Both the position numbers and the translations under genes were made by a program. A stretch of 64,000 nucleotides of DNA from Desulfatitalea tepidiphila (GTDB taxonomy: Bacteria > Desulfobacterota > Desulfobacteria > Desulfobacterales > Desulfosarcinaceae), in assembly GCF_001293685.1 (NCBI RefSeq), contig NZ_BCAG01000001.1, positions 558,001 through 622,000 of the forward strand. The letters run 5' to 3'. Positions 33,710 through 43,383 of this stretch are shown piece after piece. Every line of letters starts with the position of its first letter. Positions within the stretch are counted from its first letter, which is position 1. Below the pieces are notes generated by a model that was not told the DNA's origin, searched no databases, and worked only from the letters and a program-made list of their open reading frames with translations.

Positions 33710-35062
33710 TCAGGCCGTCTTCAGCGGCTGTCCGATCGCTCCGTGCCCATTATCGTCGCCGTCCATATCAGGCCCCTGGATGGCCTTGCGGGCGATCAGG
33801 TAAAAGCCGGCCAGGCCCAGCAGGCCATACACGATGATAAAGGCGGCCAGGCTGATGCCCACCTGGGAGGCGGCGATGGGCGAATCGGCCTCCGCCGTTT
33901 TCATCAGCCCGTACACGATCCAGGGCTGCCGCCCGATTTCGGTGACCAGCCATCCCAGTTGAATGGCCAGGTAGGGTAGCGGGATCGCCGCGACCATGAT
34001 CTTGAGGTAGAGGGGGGTGTTCACCAGTTTGTCTTTGAGAAACAGGCCGGCGATGGAGAGCAGGATGAAAACCGTGCCCAGACCCACCATGCCCTTGAAG
34101 GCGAAGGATGTGATCAGCACCGGCGGGTGTTCTTCCTTGGGAAAATCGTTGAGTCCTTTGATTTCTGCGTTGAAATCGTGTTTGACCAGCAGGCTCAGCG
34201 CGCCGGGGATGGGGCCGATTTCGATGGTGTTGCGTCCGTTTTCTTCATCGGGCCAGGCAAACAGGTAAACCGGTGCCGCCTTCTGGGTTTCCCACAGCGA
34301 TTCCATGGCCGCCAGCTTGGCGGGCTGCTTTTCCCCCACCACCACGCCGTTGAGATCTCCCATGATGAAAACCACCAGGGAGAAGACGACGGCAAAGCCC
34401 AAGCCGGTCTTGAACGAGCGGTTGAAGAAGTCCACGTTATTCTTCTTGAGCAGGTGGTAAGCGCTGATCCCCATGATGAAAAAGGCGCCCAGCACCATGG
34501 CCGAGCTGATGGTATGGATGATTTTGACGACGGCAAACTTCTGGGTCACCACCGCCGCGAAATCGGTGAGCTCCGCTCGGCCTTCGCGAATGGTGTAGCC
34601 GACCGGGCTCTGCATCCAGGCATTGGCCACCAGGATCCATACGGCGGACAGGTGGGAACCCAGCGCCACCAGCCACATCACCGCGGCATGGGCCTTTTTG
34701 GAGAGTTTGTTCCAGCCGAAGATCCATACGCCGATGAGGGTCGATTCGAGAAAAAAGGATGCGGTCGCCTCTATGGCCAGCAGGGAGCCGAAGATATCGC
34801 CTACATAAGCGCTGTAGCGCGACCAGTTGGTGCCGAACTGGAATTCCAGCGTGATGCCCGTGACCACACCCACGGCAAAGTTGATGAGAAACAGCTTGGC
34901 CCAGAACTTGGTCATGTCCAGGTAGGTCTTGTCTCCGGTGCGGATGTACTTGGTTTCCATGTAGGCCACGATGATCGACAGCCCCAGGGTCAGGGGCACG
35001 AAGAGAAAGTGGAACATGGTCGTGGCCGCGAACTGAAATCTAGACAGCAATAGTGCATCCAT
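33710..35062 (-). CDS. cydA: Cytochrome bd oxidase subunit I
   Basis: 450-residue haem-bearing subunit of the bd oxidase. His in FQFAATTMFHFLFVPLTLG is the haem b595/d axial ligand region, and EIGRQPWIVYGLM is the GRP-type signature near the quinol site. It is shorter than the 520-residue E. coli CydA, consistent with a short quinol (Q) loop. The start at 35062 has AAGGATC upstream; the longer frame to 35128 is not used. It lies 99 bp after cydC. Confidence 0.94.
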   Translation of the reverse strand: MDALLLSRFQFAATTMFHFLFVPLTLGLSIIVAYMETKYIRTGDKTYLDMTKFWAKLFLINFAVGVVTGITLEFQFGTNWSRYSAYVGDIFGSLLAIEATASFFLESTLIGVWIFGWNKLSKKAHAAVMWLVALGSHLSAVWILVANAWMQSPVGYTIREGRAELTDFAAVVTQKFAVVKIIHTISSAMVLGAFFIMGISAYHLLKKNNVDFFNRSFKTGLGFAVVFSLVVFIMGDLNGVVVGEKQPAKLAAMESLWETQKAAPVYLFAWPDEENGRNTIEIGPIPGALSLLVKHDFNAEIKGLNDFPKEEHPPVLITSFAFKGMVGLGTVFILLSIAGLFLKDKLVNTPLYLKIMVAAIPLPYLAIQLGWLVTEIGRQPWIVYGLMKTAEADSPIAASQVGISLAAFIIVYGLLGLAGFYLIARKAIQGPDMDGDDNGHGAIGQPLKTA

Positions 35063-35161
35063 AACTGATCCTTTTTCTTTTATAGGCTTGATTGGGGGGT
35101 CTTTCGCCTGCAGGGCACGGAGCGGCATCGAACCGTCCGATCATCATTCCGAAAAAGCATG

Positions 35162-36910
35162 CTACGATAAAACGCCCCCGGATATCAAGTCCCGATAGCG
35201 TTGATGCTGAGTATAAAGGGTCTGGTGCTCGCCCTCGGCCGTCACCCGGCCGCCATCGAGAAACACCACGCGATCCAACAGGGCCGCTTCGGACGGGCGG
35301 TGGGTGATCCACAGGAGGGTCTTGCCGTTGCTTCGCTTCAGGATGGAGGTCGTCAGTATCCGGGCCGTGCGGGGATCGAGGCCTTCGGTGGGTTCGTCCA
35401 GAACCCATATCGGCGCATCGCTCAGGAAGGCCCGTGCCACGGCCAGGCGTCTGGCCTGTCCGCCGGACAGGCGGCGGCCGGTCTCGCCCAGCCATGTCTC
35501 CAGGCCGTCGGGCAACTCGGCCAGGAGTTGCATCAGGCCGGCCGCGGCCAGGGCATCACGCAATTGCGCCTGAGAGGCTTCGGGATTGGACAGCCGTAGA
35601 TTGTCGGCCAGGGTGGCATTGAAGATATGGGCCTGCTGGGAGATGATGCACACCCAGCGCCGCAAATCCGTTTCGCTGAAGGTCCGCAGCTCGCGGCCGC
35701 CGATCAGGATGCGGCCCTCGTCAGGGTCCTGGAACCGGGCCAACAGGTGGGCCAGGGTGCTTTTGCCCGCGCCAGAGGCACCGAGAACCGCCACCCGTCG
35801 GCCGGACGCCACACGCAGGTCGAACCGGTCGAGGACCGGTGGCGCCCCCGCGGCATAGGCGAAGTGGACACGATCAAAGGCCAGGTCGAATCCGTCCGGC
35901 GGTGATTCGCTCACGGGTGGAAAATCGACCGGTGCAGCGGCATCGGTGATGTCGACCAGGCGCCTGGCCGCCTCCCGGGTGCGCGACAGGTGGAGAAAGG
36001 CGTTGGGCAACGGCCAGAAGGCATCGAATGACGCCAGAAAGGCCAGCATGGCCAGGGCCAATCGAGCCCCATCGAGCCTCCCGTCGGCGCAGCGGCCCGC
36101 TCCGACATAGAGCACCAGGGCCGCGCCGAGACCGGAAAACAGGACGAGCATCGCCGTGCATGCCCCGTTCAGGGCGTTCATGCGGCCCTGGACCGCCTGT
36201 AAAGCCCGGTCGTCTTGCCGGATCGCTTCGAGGTGATGGCCGTCGGCGCCGTAGATCCATATTTCCGCCAGGCCCTGGAGATAGGCCACGGTGCGGGTTC
36301 GCAGCACGACGCTGGCGCGGGAGAGGGCCTCGCCCGCCTTTCGTCCCAGGCGTGCGCTGCCAACGGGCAGAAGGGCGTTCAGGACCCAAACGGCCGCCGC
36401 GGCCAAGGCCACGCCGGGGTCCAGTCGCCAGAGGAACAGGCCGAGCAGCGCGGTCGCCGTGGCCGCGACGGCGGTCGGCGAGAGGACGCGCAGGTAGAGA
36501 TTGTCCAGGGTATCGATGTCCTCCACCGCGCGACCGAGGATGTCGCCGCTGGGGTAGCGGAAGAGAACAGCCGGCACCAGGGGTTCGATGCGCCTGAAAA
36601 ACCAGTCTCTGAGGCTTTCCAGAATGCGGAAGGTGGCGTCGTGGCTGAAGATCCGCTCCCCATAACGCGCCAGAGTTCGTACGAAGGCGAAGAGCCGCAC
36701 GCCAACGCTGGGCAAAAAGAAGTTGAACTGCGCGGCGCCGGCAGCGGTCAGGCCGGCCACCGCGGCGGCCGTCAGGAACCACCCGGCCAGGGCCAGCAGG
36801 CCGACCGCGGCCAGCACCGCCAGCCACCCCAGCAGGCTGCCCAGGGCCATGGGACCTTTGTGGCATTGTAAACCGCGCATCAGAGGCCGCCATTCACGGG
36901 GCAAGATCAT
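35162..36910 (-). CDS. cydC: ABC transporter CydC for cytochrome bd assembly
   Basis: 582-residue fused membrane-plus-ATPase half-transporter. N-terminal membrane domain with about six helices, then Walker A GASGAGKST, signature LSGGQARR and Walker B IWVLDEPTEG. CydDC exports glutathione and cysteine or handles haem, and is needed for cytochrome bd maturation. Its start overlaps the end of cydD by 17 bases, so the heterodimer partners are translated together. Confidence 0.92.
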   Translation of the reverse strand: MILPREWRPLMRGLQCHKGPMALGSLLGWLAVLAAVGLLALAGWFLTAAAVAGLTAAGAAQFNFFLPSVGVRLFAFVRTLARYGERIFSHDATFRILESLRDWFFRRIEPLVPAVLFRYPSGDILGRAVEDIDTLDNLYLRVLSPTAVAATATALLGLFLWRLDPGVALAAAAVWVLNALLPVGSARLGRKAGEALSRASVVLRTRTVAYLQGLAEIWIYGADGHHLEAIRQDDRALQAVQGRMNALNGACTAMLVLFSGLGAALVLYVGAGRCADGRLDGARLALAMLAFLASFDAFWPLPNAFLHLSRTREAARRLVDITDAAAPVDFPPVSESPPDGFDLAFDRVHFAYAAGAPPVLDRFDLRVASGRRVAVLGASGAGKSTLAHLLARFQDPDEGRILIGGRELRTFSETDLRRWVCIISQQAHIFNATLADNLRLSNPEASQAQLRDALAAAGLMQLLAELPDGLETWLGETGRRLSGGQARRLAVARAFLSDAPIWVLDEPTEGLDPRTARILTTSILKRSNGKTLLWITHRPSEAALLDRVVFLDGGRVTAEGEHQTLYTQHQRYRDLISGGVLS

Positions 36911-38687
36911 CGGTGCCTCCTTGTATTCGGTTGACCAGGCGGTAGAAGACGCCCCGTTCGGCCATCAGCGCTGCGTAGGTGTCGCACGCCACGATCCGGC
37001 CGTCGGCCATGACCGCGATGCGATCCATTCCGGCCAACGCGGCCAGCCGATGGGTCGCCATCAGCACGGTGCGGCCACGGGGCAGACGTTCCAGGGCGGC
37101 CATGATCATCCCGGCGCTGGTCGGGTCCAGACCGGCGGTGGGTTCGTCGAGCACCAGGATCGGCGCCGCTTTCAACCAGGCCCGGGCCAGGGCCACGCGT
37201 TGGGCCTGGCCGCGGGAAAGACCGTAGCCACCTTCGCCGACCCGCGTTTCGAGGCCCTCCGGCAGGCGATCGGCAAATTCCAGCACACCGGTCGCCCGTG
37301 CGGCGGCCTGGACATCAGCGTCATCGGCTCCCTTGCGGCCCATGAGGATGTTCTCCCGGATGGTGCCGAAAAACAGGACCGGATGCTGACCGACCCATGA
37401 AAAGGCGTCCTGCCGCCGTTCCGGGGCCAGATCAAACAACGGTACCCCGTTGGCCGATATTCGGCCTTGCCCGGGATGCACGAATCCCAACATGGCGTTG
37501 AGCAGCGACGTTTTTCCGGCACCGCTTTCACCCACCAGCGCGATGCGCTGGCCGGCCGGAATGTCGAGACTGATGTCGAAAAGGACCTCACGAGCCGCAT
37601 TGGGGTAGCGCATGCAGAGGTTTTCGATGCGCAGGTCGATGCGGTCGCCGGGGATGGCGCATCGTGAGGTCGCCGCTTCGGGCAGGGGGGTGTCGAGGAT
37701 TTTTAGGATCTCTTCGGCGGCGCCGGCGGCTTGGGCGCGGGTGTGGTAGTGGACGCCCAACTCCCGCAGGGGGTGGTAGAACTCCGGGGCCAGCAGCAGG
37801 ATGAAGAGCCCCCCGTATAGCGTCAGGGGGCGGTCCCAGGCACCGAAATCGTAATACCCCAGGAAGCTCATGCCGAGATAGACAGCCACCAGGGCGATGG
37901 CGATGGAACTGAAGAACTCGAGCACGGCCGACGACAAAAATGCCACGCGCAGCACGCGCATGGTCTGCACCCGATAGGTGCCGGCCGTTTCGGCCACCCG
38001 GTCGGCCTCGGCATGGGCCCGGTCGAAGAGTTTGAGGGTCGGCAATCCCTGCAGGGCATCCAGAAAATGGGCGCTGAGGCGGGCCAGGGCGGTGAAGTAA
38101 CGCTGGCTGATGCTTCTGGCGCCCATGCCGATGAGCACCATGAAAAACGGAATCAGCGGCGCGGTGACCAGCAACAGGCCGCCGGCCGCCCAGCTGACGG
38201 GAAAGACAAATGCCAGGATGGCCACCGGTACGGCCACGGCCAGGGCCAGCTGGGGCAAGTAGTGGGCGAAAAAGCCGTGCAGCCCCTCGATCTGCTCCAT
38301 GACCGCACTGGTCAGCGCGCCGCCGGCGTGACCGGCGGCATGCACAGGACCGAGGCGGGTGATGTGATCGACCAGCGCCATGCGCACCTGGCCGCGCACC
38401 TGGGCCCCGGCCCGAAAACCGGCTTTTTCCCGGCCCCAGACCAGCGCGGCCTTGACGATGGCGGCCGCTATCAGCACGGAGAAATCGAACAGCAACGCTT
38501 CCCTCGGCCTGCCGTCGATGGCCACGGCGTGAACGATGCGCGCCAGGCACCCGGCCTGGATGATCAACACCATGCCGGCGGCCGCCCCCAATCCGATGGA
38601 GACGGTGATCCAGGGCATGGCGGGTCTGGCCCGCGTTAGAAGCCAGCGCAGCCCCTGGTGGGAGATGACATCGCTGTCGGACGGCAT
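36894..38687 (-). CDS. cydD: ABC transporter CydD for cytochrome bd assembly
   Basis: 597-residue half-transporter with an N-terminal membrane domain and a C-terminal ATPase (Walker A GESGAGKTS, signature LSRGQAQR, Walker B ILVLDEPTAG). It forms a heterodimer with CydC. It is the first gene of a cydD-cydC-cydA-cydB operon. The ATG at 38687 has only a weak purine-rich site upstream. The promoter candidate lies at 38741-38768. Confidence 0.92.
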   Translation of the reverse strand: MPSDSDVISHQGLRWLLTRARPAMPWITVSIGLGAAAGMVLIIQAGCLARIVHAVAIDGRPREALLFDFSVLIAAAIVKAALVWGREKAGFRAGAQVRGQVRMALVDHITRLGPVHAAGHAGGALTSAVMEQIEGLHGFFAHYLPQLALAVAVPVAILAFVFPVSWAAGGLLLVTAPLIPFFMVLIGMGARSISQRYFTALARLSAHFLDALQGLPTLKLFDRAHAEADRVAETAGTYRVQTMRVLRVAFLSSAVLEFFSSIAIALVAVYLGMSFLGYYDFGAWDRPLTLYGGLFILLLAPEFYHPLRELGVHYHTRAQAAGAAEEILKILDTPLPEAATSRCAIPGDRIDLRIENLCMRYPNAAREVLFDISLDIPAGQRIALVGESGAGKTSLLNAMLGFVHPGQGRISANGVPLFDLAPERRQDAFSWVGQHPVLFFGTIRENILMGRKGADDADVQAAARATGVLEFADRLPEGLETRVGEGGYGLSRGQAQRVALARAWLKAAPILVLDEPTAGLDPTSAGMIMAALERLPRGRTVLMATHRLAALAGMDRIAVMADGRIVACDTYAALMAERGVFYRLVNRIQGGTDDLAP

Positions 38688-38740
38688 ATCAGGCGGTCAC
38701 TTTCCTCTCGGCGTTGCAGACGGGGGTTCAAGGCAGGAGG

Positions 38741-38768
38741 ATCATACATGAGCCTCGTAGATTTTCAA
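38741..38768 (-). promoter_or_regulatory. Sigma-70 promoter of cydDCAB
   Basis: On the minus strand TTGAAA (38763-38768) and TATGAT (38741-38746) are 16 bp apart, within the divergent gap between cydD and the Fe-S protein gene. Both boxes match the consensus well. Confidence 0.6.
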
Positions 38769-38847
38769 GTATTCGAACCCCCCTTGCTATCTGCGATCCG
38801 CATCATGTATTCTGAACCATTCAATACAACGCGCAACAGGAGCGGAC

Positions 38848-39966
38848 ATGATTACCAAAGCGGATGTGATCGCCAGGGCCATGGAACAGGGTTTCGATGA
38901 CGTCGGGTTCACTTCGGCCGAGCCGTTCGACGCCCATCGGACCTTTCTGGAGCAGCACCAGAAAGAGTACGGATGGGTCGAGACAAGCGGCTTAGGGTTG
39001 CTCCAGGGAACTGATCCCAAGAGCACCCTGCCCGGGGCCGAGACGATCATCGTATTGATGGAGGCCTACTACAAGATGGCCAATCCGACCTTTCTGGAGG
39101 CCCATTTCGGGCGCTGTTATCTGGACGACGACCGGGTCACCAAAGACGGTCTGGCCCTGCGGATCAAGGCTTTTCGGGGTTATCTGCGGGACCACGGCAT
39201 CCAATCCAAAGTGCCCTTCAACCTGCCCCACCGCATGGCCGCGGCCCGGGCGGGCATGGGTACCTTCGGCAAGAACTGTCTGCTTTTTTCAAGAAAAGCC
39301 GCCCGCCGGAGTTCGTGGGTGCTGCCCATCACCGTGGTGGTGGATCGCCGGTTCGAGCCGGACACGCCCTCCATCCGCAAGGGGTGCCCCGACTGGTGCC
39401 GGAACGCGTGCATCGCCGCCTGCCCCACCCGGGCCCTGAAAGGCGATGGGACCATCGATCCGCTGCGGTGCATCTCCTATTTGAGTTACTACGGCGAGGG
39501 TTTGACGCCGTTGGAATGGCGAGAACCCATGGGTCTTTACGTTTACGGGTGCGACCGCTGCCAGAATGTCTGCCCCCGCAATGCGGCCTGGCTGGCCGAG
39601 GAGTTGCCCCCCAATCCCAGGGTGGCGGCCAAGGCCGATTATTTGCGCCTGGAGCGGCTGCTGCGCATGGACAAGACCTGGTTTAAAACCCATATCTGGC
39701 CGCACATGTTTTACATGCCCGCTGATCAAATCTGGCGCTGGCAGATGAATGCGGCGCGGGCCATGGGCAATACCCACGACGAACGCTACATCGACGACCT
39801 GGCCGATGCGGGCCGCCGCAATCCGGACGAACGGGTGCGCGCCATGGCGGCCTGGGCCCTGGGGCGCATCGGCGGCGTCCGGGCTCGCGCGAAGCTGGCC
39901 GAACTCGAGCGCCTGTCCGAAGGGATCGTGCTGGAAGAGGTGACGGCGGCGATTCAAGCCGCCTGA
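38848..39966 (+). CDS. QueG-like 4Fe-4S protein with HEAT-like C-terminus
   Basis: 372 residues related to epoxyqueuosine reductase (QueG) and other cobalamin-linked Fe-S reductases. The N-terminal domain has FDDVGFTSAEPF and PFNLPHRMAAARAGMGTFGKN. The two-cluster domain follows: CPDWCRNACIAACP, CISYLSYYGEG and YGCDRCQNVCPRN. The C-terminus (about residues 300-372) is a HEAT-like repeat pair (RVRAMAAWALGRIGG). The first cluster has C-x3-C-x3-C-x3-C spacing instead of the QueG C-x2-C-x2-C-x3-C, so a role outside queuosine synthesis is possible. CAGGAG precedes the ATG. It converges on cheR. Confidence 0.72.
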   Translation: MITKADVIARAMEQGFDDVGFTSAEPFDAHRTFLEQHQKEYGWVETSGLGLLQGTDPKSTLPGAETIIVLMEAYYKMANPTFLEAHFGRCYLDDDRVTKDGLALRIKAFRGYLRDHGIQSKVPFNLPHRMAAARAGMGTFGKNCLLFSRKAARRSSWVLPITVVVDRRFEPDTPSIRKGCPDWCRNACIAACPTRALKGDGTIDPLRCISYLSYYGEGLTPLEWREPMGLYVYGCDRCQNVCPRNAAWLAEELPPNPRVAAKADYLRLERLLRMDKTWFKTHIWPHMFYMPADQIWRWQMNAARAMGNTHDERYIDDLADAGRRNPDERVRAMAAWALGRIGGVRARAKLAELERLSEGIVLEEVTAAIQAA

Positions 39967-39993
39967 TAAGCGCGGATCTCGTGCATCGTCTTG

Positions 39994-40860
39994 CTACAGC
40001 TTTCGATACACCGTCGTGGCGATCTGCCGCAGCGGCAGGTTGAAGCCGTTGAGGGTCTCCGAGTGTCCCATGAAGAGATAGCCGCCCGGCTTGAGGCATC
40101 GGCATAACCGCGCGAGCACGGCCTCCTGGGTGGGGCGGTCGAAGTAAATGATCACATTGCGGCAGAAGATGATGTCCATCTCCGCGGTGCGGCCGTAGTC
40201 GGCGTCCATCAGGTTGAGCCGCTGGAATTTCACCCGGCCGCGCAAATCCGGGATGATGCGCACGCGGGGCCGCCCGCGGTCTTTGCTGCGCAGCAGGTAT
40301 TTTTTCTTCAGGGCCATGGGGACTGGTTCGACTTCGCGCTCTTCGTAGATGGCCTGGCGGCCCGTTTCCAGTACCCGGGTGGAGATGTCGGTGGCCAGAA
40401 TCTGGTAGGCGAAGCCCTGCACTTGCCCGGCATATTCACTGAGCACCATGGTCAGGGTGTAGGCTTCGGCGCCGGTGGAACAGCCCGCACTCCACAATTT
40501 CAGGGGCCGGCGCAGCCCGGCACCGGTCTGGTTCAGCAGGTCGGGCAAGGTGGTTTCCGTCAGCACCTGGAAATGGCGCGGCTCGCGGAAAAAGTCGGTT
40601 TTGTTGGTGGTCACCGCGTCGAGCAGGTGGTGCAATTCCCGGTCACGCCCCTCGTCGCTGAATACATAGTCATGGTAGGCCTCGAAACTGTCCAGGCGCA
40701 GCCGGCGCAGCCGTTTCTGCAGCCGGGACTGGAGCATGGTGCGCTTGGAGGGCGGCATCTTGATACCCAGTTCGGCCGTGATGAACCGGCTCAGGGCGTC
40801 GAACAGTTGAGGGGTCAACAGGGTGCCTCTCGACGTGCGGGCGGCGATGTCGGCGGTCAT
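39994..40860 (-). CDS. cheR: Chemotaxis methyltransferase CheR
   Basis: 288-residue SAM-dependent enzyme that methylates glutamates of chemoreceptors. The N-terminal helical region is followed by the methyltransferase core: TTNKTDFFREPRHF, LKLWSAGCSTGAEAYTLTM, and DIIFCRNVIIYFDRPTQEAV. A CAGGAGAGG site fixes the ATG at 40860. It is the last gene of an 11-gene chemosensory operon and lies 14 bp after cheY. Confidence 0.92.
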   Translation of the reverse strand: MTADIAARTSRGTLLTPQLFDALSRFITAELGIKMPPSKRTMLQSRLQKRLRRLRLDSFEAYHDYVFSDEGRDRELHHLLDAVTTNKTDFFREPRHFQVLTETTLPDLLNQTGAGLRRPLKLWSAGCSTGAEAYTLTMVLSEYAGQVQGFAYQILATDISTRVLETGRQAIYEEREVEPVPMALKKKYLLRSKDRGRPRVRIIPDLRGRVKFQRLNLMDADYGRTAEMDIIFCRNVIIYFDRPTQEAVLARLCRCLKPGGYLFMGHSETLNGFNLPLRQIATTVYRKL

Positions 40861-40874
40861 GGGGCCTCTCCTGA

Positions 40875-41240
40875 TTAGCCGAGCACCTTTTTCACCACGG
40901 CCAGCAGCTGGTCGGGTTTGAAGGGTTTGACGATCCATCCGGTGGCGCCGGCGGCCTTGGCCTCGTTCTTCTTTTCCGCCTGTGACTCGGTGGTCAGAAA
41001 GACGATGGGCATGAATTTGCACTCGGGTTTGGCGCGCAGGGCCTTGATCAGTTCAAGGCCGTTCATGTTGGGCATATTCAGGTCCGTGATCACCATCTGC
41101 ACACCGGCGCCGTTGAGCTTGTTCAAGGCATCGCGCCCGTCCTGGGCTTCGCTGACCTCGTAACCGGCCCCCTTGAGGGTGAACGAGACCATCTGGCGTA
41201 CGCTGGCCGAGTCGTCCACAGTCATGATTTTTTTACTCAT
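40875..41240 (-). CDS. cheY: Response regulator CheY
   Basis: 121-residue single receiver domain. Acidic pocket Asp-Asp in MTVDDSASVR, phosphorylated Asp in MVITDLNMPNMNG, conserved Thr in IVFLTTES and Lys in WIVKPFKP are all present. AAGGAGG lies upstream of the ATG at 41240; the longer frame is unsupported. It is the likely output regulator of the adjacent CheA. Confidence 0.92.
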   Translation of the reverse strand: MSKKIMTVDDSASVRQMVSFTLKGAGYEVSEAQDGRDALNKLNGAGVQMVITDLNMPNMNGLELIKALRAKPECKFMPIVFLTTESQAEKKNEAKAAGATGWIVKPFKPDQLLAVVKKVLG

Positions 41241-41307
41241 TTTCTGATTGCCTCCTTGTGTCGTGCCACCCACGGACGGTTGCTGATGAATAACGGATAG
41301 ACGGTAT

Positions 41308-42827
<1,520 letters not shown>

Positions 42828-42839
42828 CGTCGATTCCTT

Positions 42840-43370
42840 TCACGCCTCTATTGTGTCGGCCACCATCGCGGGTATGAGTCGTTTCAGCCACACTTCGCCG
42901 CTGGCGGTATCGAACAGGATTTTGCGGCCCGTGGCGCCGCCCACATCCGCGACCTTGAGCCTGAAGGCCAGACGCTGGAGCGACGACAGGGCGGCCTGCA
43001 CATTGAGCCGGCCGACGCTCGGCGGCTGGATCCGCCGGTTCCCTCGTCCCATCATGGCCGCCCCGCCGAAAAGCTTCACCTCGACCTGCCCCGGGCGCAC
43101 GCCGCAGTCGGCCATCCAGCGTCCCATGGCGTCGATGGCACAAGTTGCGTAACGGCCCATGGCCTCGCAACCCGTCGTGCACCCCGTCGACCGCGGGCAT
43201 TGGGGCTGCAACACATGGCATATGGCCGCCAGGCCGGAGGCGCGATGGTAAAAGGTCACCGACACGCAAGAGCCCAGAACCGTGGTCACCACCACCGGCC
43301 GTTCCGTGCAGTAAATTTCGCCCGGCTTCAGGTAGTGCTGCGGCCGATCGGCATGATGGGGCAGGGGCAT
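42840..43370 (-). CDS. cheD: Chemoreceptor glutamine deamidase CheD
   Basis: 176-residue CheD, which deamidates receptor glutamines and can tune CheA activity. The catalytic Cys is in VTTVLGSCVSVTFYH, the His in LAAICHVLQP, and the Thr region follows (KLFGGAAMMG). The ATG at 43370 has no strong ribosome site, but the cheA stop is only 13 bp upstream, suggesting translational coupling. Confidence 0.88.
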   Translation of the reverse strand: MPLPHHADRPQHYLKPGEIYCTERPVVVTTVLGSCVSVTFYHRASGLAAICHVLQPQCPRSTGCTTGCEAMGRYATCAIDAMGRWMADCGVRPGQVEVKLFGGAAMMGRGNRRIQPPSVGRLNVQAALSSLQRLAFRLKVADVGGATGRKILFDTASGEVWLKRLIPAMVADTIEA

Positions 43371-43383
43371 GACGATCGGTCCG

